A stretch of DNA of 18,955 nucleotides from JBBIWA01 sp037439425. Its GTDB lineage: Bacteria > Acidobacteriota > Blastocatellia > RBC074. Position numbers and translations under genes: made by a program. Position 1 is the first letter of the stretch; each line of letters starts with the position of its first letter. This document shows, one piece after another, positions 1 through 7,617 of this stretch. The DNA is taken from NCBI GenBank assembly GCA_037439425.1, contig JBBIWA010000098.1, positions 1-18,955 on the forward strand. Reading direction: 5' to 3'. Below the pieces are notes generated by a model. The model saw only the letters and a list, made by a program, of their open reading frames with translations, made no database searches and was not told where the DNA came from.

Positions 1-1
1 C

Positions 2-29
2 AATCCGAAATCCGAAATCCGAAATCCGA
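2..29. repeat. Heptanucleotide tandem repeat, AATCCGA x4
   Basis: Four perfect head-to-tail copies of the 7-mer AATCCGA, with the left end cut by the window border, so the true copy number may be higher. Heptanucleotide short tandem repeats of this kind are known from spacers of several bacterial groups (the STRR class in cyanobacteria is the classic case). It lies in non-coding sequence and has no visible hairpin or gene attached. Confidence 0.85.
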
Positions 30-598
30 TTTGGAACTATGGTTGTCTATACTGATGGGCGAGTTAGTATAGGATCGGTAAAGGCTTCTGCCCAAGGCGC
101 GTGTGTGGTACACAGGAGTGATGGGTAAAGCTATAGGTATCGCGCTGCGCTGCTTAATTAACTAGGCCCTGGACCGCTCCAGGCAGCTTCCGCGGTCCGG
201 GGGTCGGGGAGCGTCCTGCTGGCTCCGTGGCATCGTAGACAGTAGTAACCGTGGCTTTCTTCCTTGTTTGTGCTGGTTGCCTCTCACCCGGATCAGGCGA
301 ATGTGAAAAAACATTTCATTAAGTAGCGGCTACTGAGGAGACTGCCCCCTGACTCTGGCAGCACCATCAAGATCAAGCAAAGGGAGGGTAGAGGTGAAGG
401 CTAATATGACAGGAACTCTTACTGCTGGTGGGAGAAGTGGCTCGTGGCCGGGAGCGAAACCATCTGGCTCACGATTAAAGTGTGGTGCGGAAGGAAAAAT
501 CAGCGGTCTGGCTGATTCCAGCGAGCCGGTCATCCTTACGCAGCGTAGCCGCGAAGCCACCATTTTTGTTATAATCCCTGACTCAGGAGACCGAAGTT
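30..598. other. Gene-poor spacer with small inverted repeats
   Basis: I see no convincing gene in this stretch. Two small inverted repeats are visible: CTATACT (46-52) with AGTATAG (67-73), and GGACCGC (171-177) with GCGGTCC (192-198). Open frames around 330-636 on both strands have no ribosome-binding site and low-complexity composition, and I treat them as chance. No tRNA, rRNA or transposase signature was recognised. Confidence 0.5.
570..590 (+). promoter_or_regulatory. Candidate -10 box and Shine-Dalgarno of the antitoxin-like gene
   Basis: A perfect TATAAT sits at 570-575 and an AGGAGA Shine-Dalgarno at 585-590, eight bases before the ATG at 599. No good -35 box lies at the expected distance, so the promoter call is tentative; the ribosome-binding site is clear and fixes the start. 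Confidence 0.4.
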
Positions 599-865
599 AT
601 GTCAAAGAAATCGAACTCAGTCCTGACGGAGCCTGAAATTGAAGAGATACTGCGAGACTTTCAGGAAACGGGAGACCGCCTGCAAGAATCTTTAGACCAG
701 GCTGGCGCGACTGTTGAAGATTGGTTGGCAACGCTCCCACAGGTGCGTGAAGAGATCGTACGCGAGAAATATCCTGAGTTTGCCAACACTCTCCGGCGTC
801 AACGAGCACCCTGTTTCTCGATTCAAATGTGCTGGTCGAAGGAATCGGATCCAACTGGGGATTAA
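599..865 (+). CDS. Small antitoxin-like protein, extended by loss of its stop codon
   Basis: An 88-residue reading frame with a strong Shine-Dalgarno. Residues 1-68 are acidic and predicted helical (EPEIEEILRDF, QVREEIVREKYPEF), with no recognised DNA-binding motif. The gene sits directly upstream of a broken PIN-domain gene, the usual place for the antitoxin of a VapBC-like pair; its function is inferred from that position only. The last 20 residues (from RAPCFSIQ) are the PIN gene read out of frame. One T-to-C change at 803 would explain this: with T there, TGA at 803-805 would end the protein at 68 residues and overlap the toxin ATG at 802-804. The family was not recognised, so it may be another kind of small regulator. 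Confidence 0.6.
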   Translation: MSKKSNSVLTEPEIEEILRDFQETGDRLQESLDQAGATVEDWLATLPQVREEIVREKYPEFANTLRRQRAPCFSIQMCWSKESDPTGD

Positions 866-1248
866 GCAAAGCTGTCCTGACTCTCTGCGCCGCACGCATC
901 CACCAGCTTATTTTGGCGGAACCCGTAATAGAGGAAGTCGAGCGGGCATTACTCATTTTAGTCTACTCCTGACGCAGACTGGATCGTATTCTGGCTGAAT
1001 ATGACAGATTTTTAGAGCTTGCCGGCCCGCACATTGTCCCTGCACCGGCTGAAGCAGAGGTGATGGCTGCTCGCCATTTGATCCGGCATCAGAATGATGT
1101 TCCGGTCCTGGTAGCCGCCATCAAGAGCGGGGCTAATTGGCTACTCACCAACAATCGAGAACACTTCACTGAGGAAGTCGCTAGGCGCACAGGTCTGCGG
1201 ATCGCTTCTCCATATGAGTTCTTTGCTGCTGTCCACGCTTCGGCCTGA
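802..1248 (+). pseudogene. PIN-domain toxin (VapC-like) pseudogene: lost start codon and in-frame stop
   Basis: One continuous frame from 802 to the TGA at 1246-1248 encodes about 148 codons, a normal PIN-domain length. It opens with FLDSNVLVEG (Asp7, the first metal-binding acid of PIN nucleases), has acids in EPVIEEVERA, DVPVLVAAI (Asp99), and ends with the WLLTNNREHF block (Thr116-Asn117-Asn118) where many PIN proteins carry T-x-D. PIN toxins are Mg-dependent ribonucleases that cleave tRNA, rRNA or mRNA. Two lesions are visible: the start position reads ACG (802-804) instead of ATG, and a TGA stop interrupts codon 57 (970-972). No frameshift is needed. ACG could be a very weak start, but the internal TGA would still truncate the product. 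A 62-codon downstream frame from the ATG at 1060 is only the C-terminal remnant. Confidence 0.8.
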
Positions 1249-1649
1249 GCTTGATCGGCAGTCAAAACCTCGCCAATGCGTCCGGCGCAACGCCTCGCTG
1301 CACCCCTCTCTCTGTTTCGGCCCCGTGTAGTAGGCCGTCATCAACCGCTGCGTTACGTAATCGCTCACTGGCTACAGGCACATAGTGGCGATGACGAACT
1401 GTCTCTAGCGCCGTGGTGCCGCGGAAAAGCCAGTGGTCTCAACACGCGCAAGTAGGCCTCTCAAGGCCGACTCTTCGGAACCGCGTCTCGCCCAACGCTC
1501 ACCAACCTTGACCGCGCATGACTCACGACATCTTCAATTGAAGATTTGGCAGCGACTTGATAAAGTCTCTGACGCCGAGTGCGCGAGTCCTTCTTGTCAA
1601 GCCGCCGCTCGCTGCTCGTGACTGCAATCTGATCACTTGAGGAGATCCC
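1249..1649. other. 400-bp spacer upstream of the S9 peptidase gene
   Basis: No gene is supported here. Short open frames on both strands (1433-1621, 1461-1661) lack ribosome-binding sites and look non-coding. The notable items are the perfect palindrome at 1530-1545 and the Shine-Dalgarno TGAGGAG at 1638-1644 belonging to the next gene. Confidence 0.5.
1530..1566 (+). promoter_or_regulatory. 16-bp palindrome overlapping a candidate promoter
   Basis: ATCTTCAATTGAAGAT at 1530-1545 is a perfect 16-bp palindrome, the size expected of a dimeric repressor operator. Its right half contains TTGAAG (1538-1543), a 4/6 match to a -35 box, followed after 17 bp by TAAAGT (1561-1566), a 4/6 match to a -10 box. 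The arrangement would place a repressor site over the -35 of the peptidase gene. The promoter match is weak. Confidence 0.3.
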
Positions 1650-3668
1650 ATGACAGTGCACCTCCGTGGCTTGATCTTTCTACTGCTCCTGATAGCGTGC
1701 GACGCTACCACCTCTGCCCAAACAAAGCGCCCGATGACAATCGAAGATGTCATCGCGCTCAACCGGGCAAGCGATACGCAGATTTCGCCTGACAGCCGTC
1801 GCGTGGCTTTTGTCGTTACTTCGTGGGATCGCGAAGCCGACAGTTTTAATTCGGACCTGTGGCTGGCCAGCGCCGATTTCAGCGATTCAGCTTTTCGCCT
1901 GACCTCACATCCCGGACGCGACGATCATCCTCGCTGGTCGCCCGATTCGCGTCGCCTCGCTTTCCTCTCTGATCGCGCGAGCAAGACAGCGGCGACGGGA
2001 GTGGCCGAGTCTGCTGGCGCACAGATCTTCATCATCCCTGCGCAGGGGGGTGAAGCCTGGCAACTCACTTTCCATAAGACCCCAGTCCAGGCATTCAGGT
2101 GGTCACCCAATGGCCGCTATCTGGCTTTCATCGCCGAGGAGCCGCGCCCGCCAACCGAGGATAAACCGAAGAAGAAGCCGCCGCTGGTGATGGACGCAGA
2201 TCACCGATACGCGCAGCTCTGGGTGGTGGAGGTCGAGACCAAACAGATCACACAGCTCACCCGAGGCACGCGCCACATAACTGGTTTTGGCTGGTCACCC
2301 GATGGTTCACAGATCGTCTTCACTGCGCGCGCGACACCGAAGTTGATGGATAACAACACCACTGAGGTCTACCTCGTCCCGGCTGATTTGAAGAAAGCGC
2401 CTTATGACACGGCGCAAGCCAAACAACTCACGCGCAACAACGGCGCGGAATCGCAACCGGAGTTTTCGCCCGATGGCAGATGGATCTCTTATCTGGCGCG
2501 CGCTGATGGAGACCCAAGCGCTGGGCCTGAGCGCATTCATCTCATTGCGGCCAGCGGTGGTCAGGCGCAGGTCTTAGCCAGAGAGTTCAACGGCTACATT
2601 CGCAGCTATCGCTGGGTTCATGACAGCCAGCGGTTGCTTTTTTCTGCCGGGCTAGGTGTCAACGAGCACATCTACCGGATTGGGCTCTCAGATCGCACTC
2701 CGATACCGATGACGCGCGGTGAGGGAGTTCATACTGGCTTCTCCGCCACCAGCGACGGGCTGGCCCTCGCCTATGTGCACGAAAATCCTTATGATGCCAG
2801 CGAGGTGATGGCGCTCACAGCGCGCAATCCAGTGCAATTGCAGCTGACGCGCCTCAATCCGCAAGTTGAATCCTTCGCTCTCGGCCGGGTCGAAGCTATC
2901 AAATGGAAGTCTTATGATGGGACGGAGGTCGAAGCCTTGCTGGTCTATCCGGTCAACTACGACAGCGCCAAACGCTATCCCTTGCTGGTGTATATCCACG
3001 GCGGACCGGAGGGCGCTTACGTGAAAAGCTTCAATGCTTCGTGGAGCGCATTCCCGCAAGTCTACGCTGGAGCAGGCTATGCGGTCTTTATGCCCAACTT
3101 CCGCGGTTCGTCTAACTACGGTGCGAAGTTCGCTCAGGCAAACAGGCTGCTGGTCGGGAAGGTGGATTATGAGGACATCTTGAGTGGAGTTGATGAACTC
3201 GTCAAACGAGGCATTGCGGATCCGAATAGACTGGCGGTGGCTGGCTGGAGTTACGGTGGTTACCTGAGCGCCTGGATCATCGGGCACACCGACCGGTTCA
3301 AGTGCGCAGTCTATGGCGCAGGGCTATCGAATGCTGTCTCCTACTGGGGCACAGCTGATATTCAATACCAACGCGAACGTTTGCACGGCGGCACACCCTG
3401 GGAGAATCCGCGTGGCTACGACGAGATGTCACCGCTCACTTACCTCCACAAGGCGAAGACGCCAGCCCTGATTTTTCACGGCGAGAAAGACGAGCGTGTG
3501 CCGCTTCAACAATCATTTGAGACCTACCGCACGCTTAAACGCCTGGGCGTGCCAGTGCAACTGGTGATCTATCCCGATCAAGGCCACAGCTTGCTGGTGC
3601 CGAGTTACCAGCTCGACAAGATGCGACGCGAGCTGGCCTGGATTGAAAAGTATCTTATGGGCAAATAA
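1650..3668 (+). CDS. S9 family peptidase (prolyl oligopeptidase / acylaminoacyl-peptidase type), exported
   Basis: A 672-residue serine peptidase that hydrolyses short peptides. The N-terminus is a signal sequence: LIAC at 14-17 fits a lipobox (lipoprotein with Cys17, Asp at +2) and TSA-Q at 21-24 offers a signal peptidase I site, so either export form is possible. Residues about 40-400 form a beta-propeller with WD40-like/TolB-type repeats (SPDSRR, RWSPDSRRLAF, RWSPNGRYLAF, GWSPDGSQIVF, EFSPDGRWISY). Residues about 420-672 are the alpha/beta-hydrolase domain: IHGGPEG oxyanion strand, GWSYGGY nucleophile (Ser534), Asp614 in HGEKDERVP and His646 in DQGHSLL. All catalytic residues are present and the length is typical. 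TGAGGAG at 1638-1644 supports the start. The acyl-CoA synthetase gene follows after 47 bp, so co-transcription is likely. Confidence 0.93.
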   Translation: MTVHLRGLIFLLLLIACDATTSAQTKRPMTIEDVIALNRASDTQISPDSRRVAFVVTSWDREADSFNSDLWLASADFSDSAFRLTSHPGRDDHPRWSPDSRRLAFLSDRASKTAATGVAESAGAQIFIIPAQGGEAWQLTFHKTPVQAFRWSPNGRYLAFIAEEPRPPTEDKPKKKPPLVMDADHRYAQLWVVEVETKQITQLTRGTRHITGFGWSPDGSQIVFTARATPKLMDNNTTEVYLVPADLKKAPYDTAQAKQLTRNNGAESQPEFSPDGRWISYLARADGDPSAGPERIHLIAASGGQAQVLAREFNGYIRSYRWVHDSQRLLFSAGLGVNEHIYRIGLSDRTPIPMTRGEGVHTGFSATSDGLALAYVHENPYDASEVMALTARNPVQLQLTRLNPQVESFALGRVEAIKWKSYDGTEVEALLVYPVNYDSAKRYPLLVYIHGGPEGAYVKSFNASWSAFPQVYAGAGYAVFMPNFRGSSNYGAKFAQANRLLVGKVDYEDILSGVDELVKRGIADPNRLAVAGWSYGGYLSAWIIGHTDRFKCAVYGAGLSNAVSYWGTADIQYQRERLHGGTPWENPRGYDEMSPLTYLHKAKTPALIFHGEKDERVPLQQSFETYRTLKRLGVPVQLVIYPDQGHSLLVPSYQLDKMRRELAWIEKYLMGK

Positions 3669-3715
3669 GCCTTCACCCAACAACCTCAGACGAGAAACCG
3701 CAGGAGGCAGAAGAG

Positions 3716-5398
3716 ATGAGCGCAGATGCGAAGGCATACTTTCAGAAGCTATGGGCGAAAGAACAATGGACCGGCCTGCCAGTCTATCGCTCCACACTCT
3801 CTCCGCTGATGTTTCTGGAACGTACGCTGCACGTCTTTCCGGAAAAGATCGGCGTGGTAGACGGCAGTCTCAGGCTGACTTATGCCGAATTTGGCGCGCG
3901 CGTCTATCGGCTGGCTCACGCTTTGCGCAAGCGCGGCATTGAAAAGGGCGACCGCGTGGCGCTTTTGTGCCGCAACTCTACCGAGGTGCTAGAGGCCCAT
4001 TTCGGCGTACCGCAACTCGGAGCGATTCTGGTCCCGATCAACATTCGCCTGGCTTCGGACGAGATCGCTTATATCCTCGATCATTCTGGTGCCAAGATCT
4101 TGATTCTGGATACTGAACTTGCCCATCTTGTCGCTCCCATTCGCAGCAAGCTGCCGAATCTCTCCTTAATCATCAAGGCTCAGGTCTCGGCACGCCACGC
4201 TGACGGTTCTGCCGAATCTGAGGTGACGGCGTTTGATGGGCCAGAGTACGAAGAGTTTCTCGCTGACTCCAGCCCTGAGCCTTTCGTCTATCCCGTGGAC
4301 GATGAAGACCACACCATCAGCATCAACTACACCAGTGGCACGACTGGCCGGCCCAAAGGAGTAATGTATACGCATCGCGGCGCCTACCTCAATGCGCTGG
4401 GCGAGATGCTTCAGACTGGCTTGAATTCGCAGAGCAGCTACCTATGGACGCTGCCGATGTATCACTGCAACGGTTGGTGCTTCACGTGGGCAGTCACAGG
4501 GGCGGGAGCGATGAACGTTTGCCTGCCCAAAGTGGAGGCGGCGCGCATCTTCTCTTTGATCGAAGCGGAAAACGTCACCCATTTTTGCGGAGCGCCGACA
4601 GTGCTGATCACGCTGGCGACGGAGCGCCCTGATTACACTCTGGCGCGCCCGTTGACCATCGTGACCGCAGCAGCCCCACCGCCGCCTGCGATCATTCAGC
4701 GGATGGAAGAGATGGGCGCGCGTGTCATTCACGTTTACGGGCTGACCGAGACCTACGGCCCACACACAGTCTGCGAATGGAAGACTCAATGGGATAGGCT
4801 GCCGCTTGAGGAGCGCGCCCGCATCAAAGCGCGACAGGGCGTGGGCTACATTCATGCGCCGGAACTACGCGTCGTGGATGAACAGATGCGCGATGTGCCA
4901 GCCGATGGCACGACTCTGGGCGAAGTGGTGATGCGAGGCAACAACGTAATGAAAGGTTATTACCGGAATGAGGAGGCGACCGCCGAAGCTTTCCGCGGTG
5001 GCTGGTTCCACAGTGGTGATCTGGGAGTGCAGCATCCAGATGGCTACATAGAGCTGCGCGATCGCAAGAAGGACATCATCATCAGCGGCGGCGAGAACAT
5101 TTCGACGATTGAAGTCGAGCGCGCGCTTTATCAGCATCCGGCCGTCTTCGAGGCAGCAGTGATCGGCATTCCCGATCAGAAATGGGGTGAAGTGCCCAAA
5201 GCGTTCATCACCTTGAAACCCGGCGCCACGGCCACGGTCGAGGAAATGATCGCCTTTTGCCGCCAGCGCCTGGCTCATTTCAAGTGCCCGAAGGCGATCG
5301 AATTTGTAGAAACGCTGCCCAAGACTTCAACCGGCAAGGTCCAGAAATTCGTCCTGCGCGAAAAAGAGTGGGCCGGATTCGAGAAAAGGATTCACTGA
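3716..5398 (+). CDS. Acyl-CoA synthetase (AMP-forming fatty-acid--CoA ligase)
   Basis: A 560-residue ANL-superfamily enzyme that activates a carboxylic acid, probably a medium- or long-chain fatty acid, to the acyl-adenylate and then to acyl-CoA in the cytoplasm. The AMP-binding P-loop YTSGTTGRPKG starts at Tyr205. LPMYHCNGWCFTW and HFCGAPTVL follow, a pattern typical of the Thermus-type fatty acyl-CoA synthetase branch. Further motifs are YGLTETYGP, GWFHSGDLG (adenylate-binding Asp), the hinge region DRKKDIIISGGENIS, and the C-terminal catalytic lysine Lys541 in TSTGKVQKF. AGGAGG at 3702-3707 lies eight bases before the ATG. Substrate chain length cannot be read from sequence. The gene is complete, directly follows the S9 peptidase gene and converges on korB with a 72-bp gap in which I see no convincing terminator. 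Confidence 0.92.
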   Translation: MSADAKAYFQKLWAKEQWTGLPVYRSTLSPLMFLERTLHVFPEKIGVVDGSLRLTYAEFGARVYRLAHALRKRGIEKGDRVALLCRNSTEVLEAHFGVPQLGAILVPINIRLASDEIAYILDHSGAKILILDTELAHLVAPIRSKLPNLSLIIKAQVSARHADGSAESEVTAFDGPEYEEFLADSSPEPFVYPVDDEDHTISINYTSGTTGRPKGVMYTHRGAYLNALGEMLQTGLNSQSSYLWTLPMYHCNGWCFTWAVTGAGAMNVCLPKVEAARIFSLIEAENVTHFCGAPTVLITLATERPDYTLARPLTIVTAAAPPPPAIIQRMEEMGARVIHVYGLTETYGPHTVCEWKTQWDRLPLEERARIKARQGVGYIHAPELRVVDEQMRDVPADGTTLGEVVMRGNNVMKGYYRNEEATAEAFRGGWFHSGDLGVQHPDGYIELRDRKKDIIISGGENISTIEVERALYQHPAVFEAAVIGIPDQKWGEVPKAFITLKPGATATVEEMIAFCRQRLAHFKCPKAIEFVETLPKTSTGKVQKFVLREKEWAGFEKRIH

Positions 5399-5470
5399 GA
5401 GGCCAGCACCGGGACGCAAGGGGCGGCAGCTTGCAACTCGAGTTTTCCTCACTTGCGCCTGCTGTGAACC

Positions 5471-6352
5471 TCAGATGAATTCTTCCATCAACTCATCAAA
5501 CATCTCTTTGCTCAGTCCAAGCTGTTGCTTAACCAGTGGTCCGTTGCGCAGCGCCACCTCGCAATCTTCATAAGTCGGCTGCTCGTCGCGATAGAAGAGG
5601 CCGATGGGGGTGCGTTCACCCCACTCGAACGATTTCTGCAAAGCGAGCTCGACGTTCGAGGCATCGTAGTCTGCTTCCTCCTCCAGCTTGTAGATGCGCT
5701 TGCGGAAATAGTCATAGGTGTTGACCTTGTTGTAGGTCACGCAGGGGCTGAAGACGTCTACCAGTGCAAAGCCTTTGTGCGCGATAGCCCCGGCGAAGAG
5801 TTCCGCCAGATGTTTGTTTTCGCCCGAAAAGCCGCGCGAAACATAGGTCGCACCCGACACGAGCGCCAGCGCCACCGGATTGATCGGCATCTCCAGATTA
5901 CCGAGCGGCGTAGACTTGGTGCGCACTTCTTTCATTGTCGTCGGCGAAGCCTGCCCGGTGGTTAATCCGTATATCTGGTTGTTCATAACAATGTAGGTCA
6001 AATCCAGGTTGCGCCGCATGGCATGAATGAAATGACCGATGCCAATGCCGTAGCCATCGCCATCCCCACCCGTGATCACCACTTTTAAGTTGTGATTGGC
6101 GAGCTTAATGCCGGTCGCGACCGCCACAGCGCGTCCATGCAAGCTGTGCACGCCATAAGCGTGGATGAAGCCTGGCAAGTTCGACGAACAGCCGATGCCG
6201 GAGACGACGACCAGGTCTTTGGGCCGGATGCCGAGTTTGCCCGCCGCAATTTCCAGCGCGCGCAGCACGCCGAAATCACCGCAGCCAGGGCACCAGTCTG
6301 GTTCGACGATGCTTTCGTAAGTTGAAATAGGGAGTTCAAGTACAGCAGCCAT
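5471..6352 (-). CDS. korB: 2-oxoacid:ferredoxin oxidoreductase, beta subunit
   Basis: A 293-residue thiamine-diphosphate-binding subunit that, with KorA, converts a 2-oxoacid (2-oxoglutarate or pyruvate) plus CoA to acyl-CoA and CO2 with reduction of ferredoxin. Four cysteines, Cys21 and Cys24 in WCPGCGD, Cys55 in GIGCSSN and Cys204 in FSPCVTYN, match the spacing of the [4Fe-4S] ligands known from two-subunit archaeal enzymes. The TPP/Mg motif is GGDGDGYGIG (95-104) with NNQIYGLTTGQ downstream; the loop SPTT after it is usual for the family. There is no fused ferredoxin domain. AGGAGA at 6357-6362 supports the start. Its partner korA lies 1.27 kb upstream on the same strand instead of adjacent, because three small genes or remnants intervene. 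The substrate is not decided by the sequence. Confidence 0.93.
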   Translation of the reverse strand: MAAVLELPISTYESIVEPDWCPGCGDFGVLRALEIAAGKLGIRPKDLVVVSGIGCSSNLPGFIHAYGVHSLHGRAVAVATGIKLANHNLKVVITGGDGDGYGIGIGHFIHAMRRNLDLTYIVMNNQIYGLTTGQASPTTMKEVRTKSTPLGNLEMPINPVALALVSGATYVSRGFSGENKHLAELFAGAIAHKGFALVDVFSPCVTYNKVNTYDYFRKRIYKLEEEADYDASNVELALQKSFEWGERTPIGLFYRDEQPTYEDCEVALRNGPLVKQQLGLSKEMFDELMEEFI

Positions 6353-6470
6353 GTTGTCTCCTATGTTTGAGTTAAAAAATGGAGTTAGATGATGACCTAC
6401 TTACTCGCAAGACTAGCCCTTGTACCCAACCGATCCTCTAACTGCTCCCTACCCGGTTAGCTGCGGCAGC

Positions 6471-6854
6471 TCAACTGGTGGTGATGGCCGGCCTCATCAC
6501 CTACGTCAGGCCGATCCTCGGCCATATACTCAACCAAGCTCATCTTCATAGGGCCCGTTGCCCCCCAGCGGCAGATCAATGACTACACTAATCCCCCACC
6601 AGAGCAGGCCGACAAGGATGCTATCTTTGATGGTCACCGAAGACAGCTTCCGCAGGTAAACCAGGCCGGAGCCAGGCTGTGATGATGCTGACCGCGACGG
6701 CCATCACAGACCCGAACAAAGCCCGCCACCCTTCCCAAAACGGGAAAATCAAGAACGCCATCACGAATGGCAGCAGCCAAACTAAAAAGCCTAATCCTGA
6801 GGCTCCTGGCAGCAACTTCATCGCCAGACCTAGTCTGCTCTTACGCTCGACCAA
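6471..6854 (-). pseudogene. Small integral-membrane protein pseudogene with three frameshifts
   Basis: Read in one frame the gene gives only 77 residues (start 6854, stop 6621), but the rest can be followed by changing frame three times. Segment 1 has hydrophobic helices (GFLVWLLPFVMAFLIFPF, then FGSVMAVAVSIITAW). After a +1 shift near 6662 the frame reads YLRKL then DSILVGLLWWGISVVIDLPL. After another near 6550 it reads MKMSLVEYM. After a third near 6513 it returns to the original frame with GLT, a TAG at 6501-6503, and VMRPAITTS ending in TGA at 6471-6473. The three shifts sum to zero and the total is 128 codons. The layout (two helices, a third with W..I..VIDL, then GPMKMS..YM.DIGLTY) resembles a common uncharacterised bacterial membrane family, from memory. 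Decay is more likely than sequencing error because all long neighbours are intact. Confidence 0.75.
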
Positions 6855-6933
6855 CTCAACCGGGCTATAGTGGCTCGCTGTCGCTTCTCGCTCAGTCAGC
6901 CGATGTGCAAAAGCCGCCTCATTCTCCGAGCGC

Positions 6934-7230
6934 TCAGACGCTATCAGCCGTTACCGCCTCTTGAGGCAAAGCCGAACTGTCAGGCTCAGACTCTGCATAC
7001 CTGGCAAACAACTCACCAAGCGCCTCGGCGCCCTGAATCTCTCCGTCGCTGATAAACCGCTCTATCTCCACCGACCCATCGTCAAAAAACTCGATCTCCC
7101 ATCGCTGCCCGGGCACGGCCACTTTCACCATTATTGCTTCATCACGATGATGAGCTAAGTCGTAGCTGATCCCTGACCGCTCTAAATCGCTTAAAAGCGC
7201 CGTCAATTTTCCGAATGCACTCTCACTCAT
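6934..7230 (-). CDS. Conserved small acidic protein, possible immunity/antitoxin partner
   Basis: A 98-residue acidic soluble protein. Recognisable blocks are LLSDLERSGISYDLAHHRDEAI, VAVPGQRWEIEFFDDGSVEIERF and ISDGEI...ALGELFARY. I have seen similar uncharacterised proteins in many bacteria but know no assigned function. The start is well placed: its ATG (7228-7230) overlaps the TGA (7227-7229) of the upstream remnant as ATGA, a translational-coupling arrangement typical of toxin-partner pairs. The upstream frame looks like the C-terminal tail of a polymorphic or secreted toxin, so this gene may encode its immunity protein; this is inference from position, size and acidity. It is complete while both neighbours in the cassette are broken. 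Confidence 0.65.
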   Translation of the reverse strand: MSESAFGKLTALLSDLERSGISYDLAHHRDEAIMVKVAVPGQRWEIEFFDDGSVEIERFISDGEIQGAEALGELFARYAESEPDSSALPQEAVTADSV

Positions 7231-7469
7231 CGGTCAAACCTCTTATCCGTTAGGAGCTTGCGAACGACTTTGAAGGCGGGTTCGTTTGCTTGCGCTCCTT
7301 CTTCTATCTGCTCCCAGGTCATCTCGCTGAACTCTTCCCAACTTGGCGATCCTGGCGGCAGCGGAGCCTGTTTGATGCTTCATTTCTTCTGCTTGAGAAT
7401 ATCAGACACCTTCTGCCCCGAGAATTTGTGCGTGCTTATCTTTGCTCCCCCTTTCAGATACGACTTGTG
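7227..7469 (-). pseudogene. Remnant of a toxin-like C-terminal domain, interrupted by a stop codon
   Basis: An 81-codon frame reads HKSYLKGG, ISTHKFSGQKVSDILKQKK, then TGA at 7380-7382, then SIKQAPLPPGSPSWEEF, MTWEQIEEGAQANEP and KLLTDKRFDR before its TGA. Blocks of the form STHKF..VSDIL..KKGSI..APLPPGSPSW and a W..I..GA..N.P tail ending in KLL.D.RF occur, from memory, at the C-termini of polymorphic/Rhs-type toxins and as small stand-alone genes. The stop at codon 30 replaces what is probably a Gly (GGA to TGA). A TAG at 7470-7472 closes the frame upstream, and no start codon precedes the conserved blocks. A 31-residue piece from the ATG at 7322 could still be translated and would keep coupling to the next gene. 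The domain family assignment is uncertain; the coding character is clear. Confidence 0.6.
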
Positions 7470-7617
7470 CTAGTTGAAAAATGCCACGCACTCGCTGCGT
7501 AGATTGTTACGTTGGCAGCAAATCAACTGCCTCAACTCGGCCTTTACTGTCGAAGCTGACCCTGCTTTCAACCAGAACCGCCATCTCAAATTACCAAGCC
7601 CAGGCGTAAGCATTCGT

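Noticed and set aside
970..972. TGA in the PIN gene as recoded Sec or Trp
   Set aside because: TGA is used as a normal stop in intact genes here (korA, the PhoPQ-related gene), no SECIS-like hairpin is evident, and PIN proteins have no Sec; decay is simpler.
2688..3287. 199-codon minus-strand frame opposite the S9 peptidase
   Set aside because: Antisense shadow; the plus strand encodes a complete catalytic domain.
5399..5470. Bidirectional terminator between the convergent acyl-CoA synthetase and korB genes
   Set aside because: I could not find a GC-rich stem followed by a T-run on either strand.
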